A stretch of DNA of 9,703 nucleotides from CALAED01 sp937891035 (GCA_035642125.1 DASQSZ010000504.1:1-9703), one strand, 5' to 3'. Positions 1 through 7,037 are shown, counted from the first letter of the stretch. The notes: generated by a model not told the origin, from the letters alone. Program-made: numbers and translations.

Positions 1-17
1 CTCCTCGCTCCCACCTC

Positions 18-1022
18 ATGACCCGGGCGGTCGTGCTGGACAAGCCCGGCACGTGGCGCGTCGCGGCGGCCGAGCCGCCCGAGCCGGGCCCGGGCGAGGC
101 GCTCGTCGAGATCGCCGCCGCCGGGATCTGCGGGAGCGACCGTGAGCTGTTCGCCGACACCCGGCCCGAAGGGTTCGCCGCCTACCCGGTGACCCCGGGG
201 CACGAGTGGTCGGGCACGGTGGTGGCGGTGGGCCCGGGCGCCGACGCGGGCCTACTTGCGTCGCGGGTCGTGGGTGAGGGCTATCGGTCCTGTCTGACCT
301 GCGACAACTGCCGTAACGGCGAGACGAACCTGTGCGCGGCCGGCTACGACGAGACCGGCTTCACCAGCCCGGGTGCGTTCGCCGACCACCTGCTGCTGCC
401 CGCCAGGCTGCTGCACGTCCTCGCCCCCGACGCCGACCTGCGCGCCGCCGCGCTGCTCGAACCGGCCGCCATCGCCGCCGCCGGCGTACGGAAGCTGCGG
501 CCCCGGCCCGGTGAGTCGGTGGCCGTGATCGGGGCGGGCACGTTGGGCGTCCTCACCGTGCAGCTGCTCGCCGCCTGCTCCCCGGCCCGCCTGGTCGTGA
601 TCGATCCGCGTCCGGCCCGCGCCGAGCCCGCGTTGCGCGCCGGTGCGACGGCGTTCCACGGCCCGGACCGGATCGGCCCCCTGTACGGGCGGTTCGACGC
701 GGTCCTGGAGTCGGCCGGCGCGCCCGGCACGGCGTACGCGGCGGTCGCGCTGGTCCGGCGGGGCGGCCGGGTGACGATCACCGGCATCCCCGGCGACGCG
801 GCCGACGCGGTCCCCACGACACTGATCGTCACCCGCAACCTGTCGCTGCACAGCGTCTTCGGGTCAACCTCTGCCGACTGGGCCTTCGCGGTACGGGCGT
901 TCAACGCGGGCATCCTCGCCCCGGCGCCGTTCATCACCGCCGAACTGCCGCTCGAGGACTACGAGCGCGGCCTTGAGCTGAGCAGCGCGCCGACGGCCGG
1001 CAAGATACTCCTGCGCCCTTGA
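18..1022 (+). CDS. Zinc-dependent medium-chain alcohol/polyol dehydrogenase
   Basis: A 334-residue MDR-superfamily enzyme that should oxidise a secondary alcohol, polyol or sugar using NAD(P)+ in the cytoplasm. Seen: catalytic-zinc ligands C38 (GICGSD), H62 with E63 (GHEWSG) and E148 (LLEP); a full structural-zinc cluster C92, C95, C98 and C106 in the classic CX2CX2CX7C spacing; and a Rossmann GxGxxG at G172-G177. D196 at the end of the second strand (VVIDPR) favours NAD over NADP by family rule. The length is close to the usual 340-350. There is no Shine-Dalgarno sequence before the ATG. A TGA in another frame overlaps that ATG (ATGA, 18-21), so an upstream gene may be translationally coupled to it. 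The gene is followed 52 bases later by the SRPBCC gene. The family resembles threonine, sorbitol and galactitol-phosphate dehydrogenases, but the substrate cannot be read from sequence. Confidence 0.93.
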   Translation: MTRAVVLDKPGTWRVAAAEPPEPGPGEALVEIAAAGICGSDRELFADTRPEGFAAYPVTPGHEWSGTVVAVGPGADAGLLASRVVGEGYRSCLTCDNCRNGETNLCAAGYDETGFTSPGAFADHLLLPARLLHVLAPDADLRAAALLEPAAIAAAGVRKLRPRPGESVAVIGAGTLGVLTVQLLAACSPARLVVIDPRPARAEPALRAGATAFHGPDRIGPLYGRFDAVLESAGAPGTAYAAVALVRRGGRVTITGIPGDAADAVPTTLIVTRNLSLHSVFGSTSADWAFAVRAFNAGILAPAPFITAELPLEDYERGLELSSAPTAGKILLRP

Positions 1023-1038
1023 CTCAAGTAACTTGAGT
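1022..1038. promoter_or_regulatory. Perfect 17-bp palindrome, likely operator
   Basis: ACTCAAGTAACTTGAGT has 8-bp arms that are exact inverted copies around a single central A at 1030. It begins on the last base of the dehydrogenase stop codon and ends 37 bases before the SRPBCC start, the usual place for a repressor or activator site. The half-site CTCAAGT equals that of the SoxR/MerR-type site CCTCAAGTTAACTTGAGG, but here the centre is one base shorter. A TTGACT hexamer overlaps its left edge (1019-1024), but no good -10 sits at the 17-19 bp expected. The regulator is unknown, and MarR- or TetR-type binding is also possible. Confidence 0.55.
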
Positions 1039-1044
1039 AACTTG
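1027..1044. repeat. Tandem 9-bp repeat AGTAACTTG x2
   Basis: Two exact adjacent copies of AGTAACTTG (1027-1035 and 1036-1044). The second copy supplies an additional ACTTG half-site next to the palindrome at 1022-1038. The array therefore reads CAAGT, ACTTG, ACTTG, consistent with one full plus one extra half operator. The function is inferred only. Confidence 0.6.
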
Positions 1045-1074
1045 GCCAGGACGTACTGTCGGAGGAGTCCCGCG

Positions 1075-1824
1075 ATGGGCCACGAGTTCGAGATCGACAA
1101 GCAGATCGAGTTGCCCGCCTCGCCCGACGAGGTGTGGGAGGCGATCGCCTACGGCCCGGGCATCGACTCGTGGTTCATGGGCCGCAGCGAGATCGAGCCG
1201 CACGAGGGCGGGCGGACTCGGATGACCATCGGCGGCTTCACCGAAGAGGGCACCGTCACCGCCTGGGAGCCGGGCCGCCGGTTGGCCTACCGGGGCGAGG
1301 AGAACCCCGACGGCACGTTCATGGCCTTCGAGTACCTCATCGAGGGCCGCGCGGGCGGCACCAGCGTGCTGCGGCTGGTGCACAACGGCATCCTCGGCGA
1401 CGACTGGGAGGACCAATACGACGCGCTCGGCGTCGGCGACTTCATGTACCTGCGCAAGCTGGCCTCCTATCTCCGGCACTTCCCCGGCCGGATCTCGACC
1501 TACAACATGCTCCTCCCCGGGCCGCAGGTGCCCGACAACGAGCGCGTGTGGTCGGCGTTCACCAACGGCTTCGGGGTGGCCCAGACGGTACGTGCCGGCG
1601 ACCGCGGCCGGCTGGCGGTGCCCGGCCTGGAGCCCATGGCGATCATCGTGGAGTTCGCCGAGCGCCCGGTCTACCTGGGCGCGCGAACGGCCGACGGGCT
1701 GTACGCGCTCATCCACGGCTACCGGGACGTCGTGGTCGCCGAGTACCACAACTTCTCCGCGGCCGTCGACGAAAAGGAGATCGAGCGGGCCTGGCAGGCC
1801 TGGCTCACCCACACGTTCGCCTAA
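1075..1824 (+). CDS. SRPBCC/AHSA1-like domain protein with C-terminal extension
   Basis: A 249-residue soluble protein. Residues ~1-135 have the look of the START-like SRPBCC fold: an N-terminal strand (EIDKQIELPA), then SPDEVWEAIA and DSWF, an EEGTVTAWEPGRRLAY strand pair, and a long C-terminal helix near residues 118-135. Such domains form hydrophobic cavities; relatives include Aha1-like proteins and polyketide cyclases. Residues ~140-249 form an extension that makes the protein about 100 residues longer than a plain SRPBCC domain, and I do not recognise it. The start is fixed by GGAGGAG at 1061-1067, seven bases before ATG 1075; an in-frame ATG at 1033 lies inside the palindrome region and lacks such a site. 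The TAA stop overlaps the convergent glycosidase stop by four bases. No enzymatic role can be assigned. Confidence 0.82.
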   Translation: MGHEFEIDKQIELPASPDEVWEAIAYGPGIDSWFMGRSEIEPHEGGRTRMTIGGFTEEGTVTAWEPGRRLAYRGEENPDGTFMAFEYLIEGRAGGTSVLRLVHNGILGDDWEDQYDALGVGDFMYLRKLASYLRHFPGRISTYNMLLPGPQVPDNERVWSAFTNGFGVAQTVRAGDRGRLAVPGLEPMAIIVEFAERPVYLGARTADGLYALIHGYRDVVVAEYHNFSAAVDEKEIERAWQAWLTHTFA

Positions 1825-3701
1825 GTCACCCGCGTGCGGGTCTCCTCGGGGAGCCAGACGCGCATGGTGGCCGGACCGCGGTTACCCCACAGATGGTAGG
1901 GGACCAGCGTGGCCGGCCGCCCGGCGCCGGCCGCGGGCGGCGCCGGCGGCGGTTCGCCGTACGGCCAGGGCCGGGTTTGCGCGCCGTCGCCCCACGCGGC
2001 GACCGAGACCAAGATCTGGTCGGCCTCGCCGTCGGCGGGCGGCGTCGAGGTGTCGACCCGGAGGCCGGCGAGCGGCGGATCGTCGTCGAGCGATTCAGCG
2101 CAGTACACCAGTGGGCCGCGTTCGACGGCCACGCAGCCACGGACGGCGTCGATGCGCGGGTCCGGCCGGGTCCAACGCGGCCGCATCGGCAGCTCGAGCC
2201 TGATCTCCTCGCCTGGCCGCCAGTCCCGTTCCGCGACCTCGTACGGCCGGCCCGCCTCGCCGTCGCGGGCCCAGGGCGGGACCCGCACCGCCAGCCGCCA
2301 CGGCCCGCCGTCGGTGTGCTCGACGCGCACCGTCACCGCGCCCGACCAGGGATAGCCGGTCTCCACCCGCAGCCCCACCCGGCGGCCGTCCGGCAGCGTC
2401 GTGTCGACGGTGCACGGGACGATCTGGTGCAGTTGGACGCCGTCGTCGTCGCGGGTGGCGACGTACCCGCCGAAGCCGGCCAGCGTGCGCACCAGGTTGC
2501 TTGGGCAGCACGAAACGCTGAACCACGGCGCCCGCAGCGGCGATTCGACCCGGGGGTTCTCCGCGTCGGGGTCCGGCGCCCTGCCGGGCACCCGCACCTG
2601 GAGCGGGTTGGCGTAGAAGAACGCCCGGCCGTCGATCGCCGCGGATGCGGCCACCACGTTGTAGAGCGTGCGCTCGGCGAGGTCGGCGTAGCGCGCGTCG
2701 CCGGTGGCCAGCAGCAGCCGCCAGCCGAGCATGACCGAGGCGATGCCCGCGCACGTCTCGGCGTAGGCCCGGTCGGGCGGCAGCTCCCAGTCTTCGCCGA
2801 AGGCCTCGCCGCTGTGGCGCGACCCCATCCCGCCGGTCAGATAGGTGCGCGCGGCGACCGTACGCTCCCACTGGGCGATCACGGCCCCCAGCAGCTCGTC
2901 GTCGCCGGTCTCCACGGCGACATCGACCGCGCCGGCGGCGAGGTAGAGGGCCCGTACGGCGTGGCCACGGAACACTCGGGCCCCGCGCACCGGCTGATCG
3001 TCCTGGAAGTAGGCGCGGCCGAGGTGGATGTCGGCCAGGGCGGGCCGGCCGCGACGTTCCACGAACAGCCTGGCCTGCTCCAGGTAACGCTCCTCGCCGG
3101 TGGCCCGGAACAGCTCGACGAGGGCCATCTCGATCTCCGGATGCCCGCAGACGCCGTCGCGGCCCCCCTGGCCGAACTCCCGGCAGACGTGGTCGGCGGC
3201 CCGGCGCGCGACCCGTACGAGCTGGTCGCCGGCGTCGCCGCCGGTCGCGCGCAGCCGCGCGACGCCGGCCTGGATGAGATGGCCATAGCAATACAGCTCG
3301 TGGCCCCACTCCAGATCGGCGTAGCGGTTCGCGTGCCAGCGCGTGTTGAGGTAGCCGTCGGCATCTTGCGCCCCCGCGATCGTTTCGGCGAGCCGGGTGA
3401 CGCGGCCGTCGAGCTCGGCGTCGCCGGTCCGCCCGACCTCCCAGGACAGTCCCTCGAGCAGCTTGTAGATCTCCGAGTCGCTGAACTCCCTGCCGCGGTG
3501 CGGGGCCGCCGGGTCGCGGAAGTTGCCGATCCAGCCGAGGCGCTCCATCCACGACTGGCAGTGGTCGAGGATGACCTCGCCGTTCAGCCGCTGCCGGTCC
3601 CCCCAAAAGCCGCCGGTCAGCCGTACCTCGTCGATGCCGAGCGGGCGCAGCCGCCCGCCGGTCCAGTCGACCGGGCCCATCGTCGTCACAGTGTCAGCCA
3701 C
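1821..3701 (-). CDS. GH127-family glycosidase (DUF1680), probable beta-L-arabinofuranosidase
   Basis: A 626-residue retaining glycoside hydrolase of the family typified by HypBA1 of Bifidobacterium longum, which releases L-arabinose from beta-arabinofuranosides using a zinc-bound cysteine nucleophile. Seen: E299 (HSGEAFG), E315 and C317 (YAETC), and C398-C399 (SCCPSN). The 16- and 2-residue spacings of the first three match HypBA1 acid/base E322 and zinc ligands E338 and C340, and C398 aligns with nucleophile C417. The N-terminal ~400 residues form the alpha/alpha barrel; the remainder is beta-rich. There is no signal peptide, so it is cytoplasmic. The start is GTG 3701, preceded by GGGAG six bases upstream, and overlaps the upstream permease by 8 bases, suggesting coupling. 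It is last in the transporter operon, so it probably cleaves the imported glycan. Other GH127 activities, such as aceric-acid hydrolase, remain possible. Confidence 0.93.
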   Translation of the reverse strand: MADTVTTMGPVDWTGGRLRPLGIDEVRLTGGFWGDRQRLNGEVILDHCQSWMERLGWIGNFRDPAAPHRGREFSDSEIYKLLEGLSWEVGRTGDAELDGRVTRLAETIAGAQDADGYLNTRWHANRYADLEWGHELYCYGHLIQAGVARLRATGGDAGDQLVRVARRAADHVCREFGQGGRDGVCGHPEIEMALVELFRATGEERYLEQARLFVERRGRPALADIHLGRAYFQDDQPVRGARVFRGHAVRALYLAAGAVDVAVETGDDELLGAVIAQWERTVAARTYLTGGMGSRHSGEAFGEDWELPPDRAYAETCAGIASVMLGWRLLLATGDARYADLAERTLYNVVAASAAIDGRAFFYANPLQVRVPGRAPDPDAENPRVESPLRAPWFSVSCCPSNLVRTLAGFGGYVATRDDDGVQLHQIVPCTVDTTLPDGRRVGLRVETGYPWSGAVTVRVEHTDGGPWRLAVRVPPWARDGEAGRPYEVAERDWRPGEEIRLELPMRPRWTRPDPRIDAVRGCVAVERGPLVYCAESLDDDPPLAGLRVDTSTPPADGEADQILVSVAAWGDGAQTRPWPYGEPPPAPPAAGAGRPATLVPYHLWGNRGPATMRVWLPEETRTRVT

Positions 3702-4503
3702 GAAGCGCTCCCGACATGAATCCGCGCACGTAGTAGCGCTGCAGGAGAAGGAAAAGGATCAGGCACGGCAGGGCCATGATCACGACCCCGGACTCGAGCA
3801 TGCCGTAGTCGATCGCGCCGAACGTACGGTTCGTCACGCTGAACACGGCGACCGGCAGGGTGAACTTCGCCCCGTCGTTGAGCAGGATCAGCGGCGCGAA
3901 GAAGTCGTTCCAGGAGGCGAGGAAGGCGAACAGGCCGACGGTGATGAGCCCGGGGCGCACGGCGTGCAGCAGCACGCGGACCAGCGCCTGGAACGTGCCG
4001 CAGCCGTCTACGAGCGCCGCCTCCTCCAGCTCGCGCGGCACGGCTTCGAAGGAGTTGCGCATCATGAACGTCGCGAACGGCAGCTGGAACATGACGAACA
4101 CCAGGGCGAGCCCGACGAGGGTGTTTTGCAGGTGCAGGTAGCCGAGGAAGACATACAGCGGGATGAGGATCGTCGCGTACGGCACCATCAAGATGGCGAG
4201 CGTGGCGATGAACAGCAGGTTCTTTCCGGGGAAGGCGAACCTGGCGAACGCGTAGCCGCCGAGGCTGGACACTAGGAGCGTCCCCGCCACGGTGATCACC
4301 GAGACGATGGCGCTGTTGAGCGCGTACGTCCCCAGGCCCTCGTCGAAGTGGATCATCCTGTCGTAGTTGGCGAAGCCGTACCCGGACGACTGCGAGCTGC
4401 CCGGCTGCCCCTTGACCGACGACCAGCCGCTCCAGACGAGCGGGAACAGGAACAGCACGGCCAGCGCGGTGGCGGTCGTGTAGTAACCCATCCTGCCGAT
4501 CAT
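3694..4503 (-). CDS. CUT1-type sugar ABC transporter permease, MalG-like
   Basis: A 269-residue inner-membrane permease with about six hydrophobic segments: residues ~8-28, 62-86, 94-120, 128-148, 186-210 and 237-256. The cytoplasmic EAA loop that docks the ATPase is present (EAALVDG, 161-167) but ends VLLH-AVRP, with H180 where the family normally has the Pro of the LP pair. The C-terminus YYVRGFMSGALRG is typical of MalG/LacG-type carbohydrate permeases. The start is ATG 4503, 23 bases after the first permease stop, with a G-rich AAAGGGGG about 10 bases upstream. A second in-frame ATG at 4491 is a weaker alternative. The TGA stop lies inside the glycosidase start region. It should pair with the MalF-like protein encoded next to it. 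Confidence 0.93.
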   Translation of the reverse strand: MIGRMGYYTTATALAVLFLFPLVWSGWSSVKGQPGSSQSSGYGFANYDRMIHFDEGLGTYALNSAIVSVITVAGTLLVSSLGGYAFARFAFPGKNLLFIATLAILMVPYATILIPLYVFLGYLHLQNTLVGLALVFVMFQLPFATFMMRNSFEAVPRELEEAALVDGCGTFQALVRVLLHAVRPGLITVGLFAFLASWNDFFAPLILLNDGAKFTLPVAVFSVTNRTFGAIDYGMLESGVVIMALPCLILFLLLQRYYVRGFMSGALRG

Positions 4504-4526
4504 GCAGAGGTCGCCCCCTTTCCTAG

Positions 4527-5474
4527 TTACTTGGTGCCGTCGCGGCGCAGCACCCGCAGCTGGATGGCGTTCAACGCGACCAGCGCGACGAGCAGCACCA
4601 CCGAAAGCGCCGCCGCGCCGCCGAGGTCGAAGCGGAAGAACGCGTTGCGGTAGACGACCATGACGATGCTGGTGGTGCTGTTGTCCGGGCCGCCGTTGGT
4701 GAGGATGAAGAACTGGTCGAAGGCCAGCAGCGAACCGGTGATGCTGAGGATGAGCATGAGCGCGATGGTCGGGCGCAGCAGCGGCAGCGTGATGTGCCGG
4801 AACGACTGCCACCTGCTCGCGCCGTCGACGCGCGCCGCCTCGTACACCTCGAGCGGGATCGACTGCAGGCCGGTCAGCAAGATCAGCATGTTGAAGCCGG
4901 CGAACCGCCAGATGACCAGCGCGATCGTCGAAAACAGCGCCATGTTGGGGGTGCCGATCCAGTTCACCGGCTCGTCGGTGATGTGCAGCGCCCGCAGGAT
5001 CGTGTCGAGGGGGCCGAAGTCGTTGTTGTAGAAGCCATAGAACAGCAGCGACGCGGCGGCGAAACCGACCGCGCCCGGCAGGAAGTACGCCGACCGGAAG
5101 AAGCCGACGCCGCGCCGCCGCTCCTGGACCAGCAGCGCAAGACCCATCGCGGCGGCCGACAGCACGACCGTGACGATGGCCGTGTACTTCAGGGTGAACC
5201 ACACGGCGTCGACGAACAGCGGATCCTCGGTGATCTTGGTGTAGTTCTCCGGTGCGTTCAGCTCGGGATCGCCCAGCAGCGGCCAGTCGTTCAGCGACAT
5301 CCACACCACGAGGACCAGCGGCGCGAGGAAGAGCAGGCCCACGACCACGGCGGTCGGCGCCGCGTAGGCCCAGCCCTTGGCCGCTCCCGTACGCCACCAT
5401 GCCCGCCCCGAAGCGGCCCGCCCGGCGGTGCCCGGCCCGCGCGGGTGCCGCGCCGGTGCGGCCGTAAGGCGCAT
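4527..5474 (-). CDS. CUT1-type sugar ABC transporter permease, MalF-like
   Basis: A 315-residue permease with a cytoplasmic, Arg/Ala/Pro-rich N-terminus (~1-33), then a first membrane helix (~36-59) followed by a short external loop containing NAPENYTKI. Further helices lie at ~93-117, 127-148, 178-200, 235-256 and 285-305. The EAA motif is canonical: YEAARVDGAS (211-220) followed by ITLPLLRP ending at P235. The segment LTNGGPDNST (258-267) is characteristic of MalF/UgpA-type carbohydrate permeases. The start is ATG 5474 with GGAGG four bases upstream. The gene lies 60 bases downstream of the binding-protein gene, beyond a hairpin, and 23 bases before the second permease. By family it forms a heterodimer with the MalG-like protein and needs an external ATPase. 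Confidence 0.95.
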   Translation of the reverse strand: MRLTAAPARHPRGPGTAGRAASGRAWWRTGAAKGWAYAAPTAVVVGLLFLAPLVLVVWMSLNDWPLLGDPELNAPENYTKITEDPLFVDAVWFTLKYTAIVTVVLSAAAMGLALLVQERRRGVGFFRSAYFLPGAVGFAAASLLFYGFYNNDFGPLDTILRALHITDEPVNWIGTPNMALFSTIALVIWRFAGFNMLILLTGLQSIPLEVYEAARVDGASRWQSFRHITLPLLRPTIALMLILSITGSLLAFDQFFILTNGGPDNSTTSIVMVVYRNAFFRFDLGGAAALSVVLLVALVALNAIQLRVLRRDGTK

Positions 5475-5500
5475 CTCACCTCCAGAAGGAAAGATCTCGG

Positions 5501-5530
5501 TTCCCCGCCGGGCACGCGCCCGACGGGGAA
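5501..5530 (-). promoter_or_regulatory. Intercistronic mRNA hairpin between binding-protein and permease genes
   Basis: Two 13-base arms (5501-5513 and 5518-5530) flank the tetraloop 5514-5517. As DNA there is one C/A mismatch (5508/5523); in the minus-strand transcript this becomes a G-U wobble, so all 13 pairs form. The stem begins four bases after the binding-protein stop codon. No U-tract follows; the next bases lead into the GGAGG of the permease. The position matches hairpins known in other binding-protein operons (for example malE-malF), which protect the upstream mRNA or partly terminate transcription so that the binding protein exceeds the permeases. That role here is inferred. Confidence 0.7.
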
Positions 5531-5534
5531 ACGG

Positions 5535-6839
5535 TCATTGCTGCTGGAGCGACTTGTTGACGTTCGCGTTGTCGGCCGGCAGGTTCGCGGCGTTGCCGAA
5601 CATCGCATCGCGCGCCAGCCGCAGCCACGGCCCCTGCGGGTCGTTGTAGGTCTGGCCGAACCGCGGCGCGAACGGCGTCACGCCCTTGCCGACCAGGTTG
5701 TTGATCAGCACCACCCGCGGGTCGCTCGCGCTGTATTTGTTGCTGGCCAGGTCGGTACGGGACACGATGTCCTTGTTCTTGGCCACGACCTCGACCTGGG
5801 CGGCGTCGGAGACCGACCAGGAGATGAAGTGCCACGCGGCGTCGGGGTTCTTGGCCGTCGCCGAGACGCCGATCGAGTCGCCGCCGACGAAGGTCGACTC
5901 GCCGCCGTCAGGCCCTGGGATCGGGGTCACGCCGATGTCCATGTCCTTGGGCATCATGCCGAGGGTCGTCGACGGCATCGGCATCACCCCGATCGTGCCC
6001 TTGGGGAAGACGCCGGTCCAGGTCGGGCCCCCCTCGGTCTTGGCGGCCGGGCCGACCACGCCGTTCTCGAACAGGCCGCGCCAGATCTTGAACACGTCGA
6101 TCATCGGCGGCCGGTCCAGCATCGCCTGCGTGCCGTCCTGGTTCATCACCTGGCCGCCCGCGGCCCAGACCGACGGCCAGAAGGTGAAGACGTAGCAGCC
6201 GGGGCAGTTTCCGCCGAAGAACGTGCCGTGGATCTTGCCGTCGCCGCCCAGCCTCTCTTGGATGGTCGTGGCGTGCCGGGCGAACTCCCTCAGCGTCTTG
6301 GGGCCCTTTTCCGGATCGAGGCCGGCCTTCTCGTAGAGCTCCTTGTTCCAGAAGAGCACCGACAGGTCGAGTGTGTGCGGCAGCGTGTACATCTTGCCTT
6401 CGTGCGTGCCGAGCTTCATGTGCGACTGGGCCAGGCTGTTTTTGAACGGGAGCTGGTTGATCCGGTCGGTGATGTCCGCGAACAGGCCCTGCGACGTGTA
6501 GTTGGGCACGTAGATCACGTCAGCCGCGAACACGTCGGGCAGCTGCCGGGCGCCGGCCGCGGCGGCGATGCGCGGCTGGTAGTTGTCCGTCGGGATGACG
6601 GTCAACTTCACCTTGTTCTTGTGCGCGGCGTTGTAGGCGTTGACGAGCCGCTGGGACGCGAACTGCGTCGCCGCGCGCGTCCACATCGTGATCGTCGCGC
6701 CGGTGTCGCCGCCGCCGGCTCCTCCGGACGAGCCCGAGGAGTCCTCGTCTCCCCCGCCGCCACCGCACGCGGTGACGATCAATGACATGGCGACGGCGAT
6801 CGAGGCTGCCCGTAGCCGCCGGAGCGGAACTCCTGTCAC
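5535..6839 (-). CDS. Sugar ABC transporter substrate-binding lipoprotein (SBP family 1)
   Basis: A 434-residue extracytoplasmic binding protein. Seen: an Arg-containing n-region (PLRRLR), a hydrophobic stretch (~11-22) and the lipobox VTAC with lipidated C25. A Gly/Ser/Asp-rich linker (~26-46) leads to a mature domain starting at TITMWT. Family-1 features include the early strand and DNYQPRIAAA, LPDVFAAD, GKMYTLPHTLD with the WNKELYEKAGLDPEKGPKT region, and a GGDSIGVSATAKNPDAAWHFI segment near the end. C212 and C215 (NCPGC) are unusual and could form a local disulfide. The start is GTG 6839 with GGAGG five bases upstream. As first gene of the operon it should capture the glycan outside the cell and deliver it to the two permeases. 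The ligand is inferred from the glycosidase at the operon's end, not from the binding pocket. Confidence 0.95.
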   Translation of the reverse strand: MTGVPLRRLRAASIAVAMSLIVTACGGGGGDEDSSGSSGGAGGGDTGATITMWTRAATQFASQRLVNAYNAAHKNKVKLTVIPTDNYQPRIAAAAGARQLPDVFAADVIYVPNYTSQGLFADITDRINQLPFKNSLAQSHMKLGTHEGKMYTLPHTLDLSVLFWNKELYEKAGLDPEKGPKTLREFARHATTIQERLGGDGKIHGTFFGGNCPGCYVFTFWPSVWAAGGQVMNQDGTQAMLDRPPMIDVFKIWRGLFENGVVGPAAKTEGGPTWTGVFPKGTIGVMPMPSTTLGMMPKDMDIGVTPIPGPDGGESTFVGGDSIGVSATAKNPDAAWHFISWSVSDAAQVEVVAKNKDIVSRTDLASNKYSASDPRVVLINNLVGKGVTPFAPRFGQTYNDPQGPWLRLARDAMFGNAANLPADNANVNKSLQQQ

Positions 6840-6907
6840 GGGGTCCTCCCCTCAACAGTGGGCGCGGACCGCGGGGTCTCCGTGCCCTGGTATCAGCCGT
6901 AGCGTCC

Positions 6908-6936
6908 CAGCTATCAGATATGTGGACAAGTCCCAA
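6908..6936 (-). promoter_or_regulatory. Candidate promoter of the transporter operon
   Basis: Read on the minus strand, TTGGGA (6936-6931) is followed by a 17-base spacer and TAGCTG (6913-6908). The -35 matches three or four positions of TTGACA; the -10 keeps only the leading TA of the consensus. The GT-N2-AC element at 6920-6929 would sit in the spacer, a typical repressor position. This gives a leader of about 60 bases before GTG 6839. The call is weak. Confidence 0.25.
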
Positions 6937-7022
6937 CTACGTCCGAGAGACCACGGATTGCATACGGTGGCGGCTTTATGGCAGTGAAAGCACCCATCAG
7001 GCCACTTCACCGGGGCGGGAAC

Positions 7023-7033
7023 TCATCTGATGA
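7023..7033. promoter_or_regulatory. Short palindrome TCATCTGATGA upstream of GntR gene
   Basis: Perfect 5-bp arms around a central T, about 40 bases before the GntR start and just upstream of its candidate -35. It may be an autoregulatory or other operator half. A chance palindrome of this size is not negligible. Confidence 0.3.
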
Positions 7034-7037
7034 TTCG

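Noticed and set aside
1134..3719. Very long open frame (861 codons) on the plus strand opposite the glycosidase gene
   Set aside because: Its product is rich in Arg, Pro, Ala and Gly with no domain-like pattern. The opposite strand carries GH127 with all catalytic motifs, and long antisense frames are expected at this GC content.
4504..5400. N-terminal extension of the MalG-like frame reaching back to 5400
   Set aside because: It overlaps the whole MalF-like gene out of frame and has shadow composition. The protein starts at ATG 4503, where the hydrophobic permease sequence begins.
4794..6785. 663-codon plus-strand open frame opposite the MalF-like and binding-protein genes
   Set aside because: Low-complexity R/Q/H/G-rich translation with no motif; a shadow of the real transporter genes.
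6984..7010. GTGAA...TTCAC inverted repeat with 17-base spacing
   Set aside because: 5-bp arms with a wide spacer are expected by chance and do not align with either promoter candidate.
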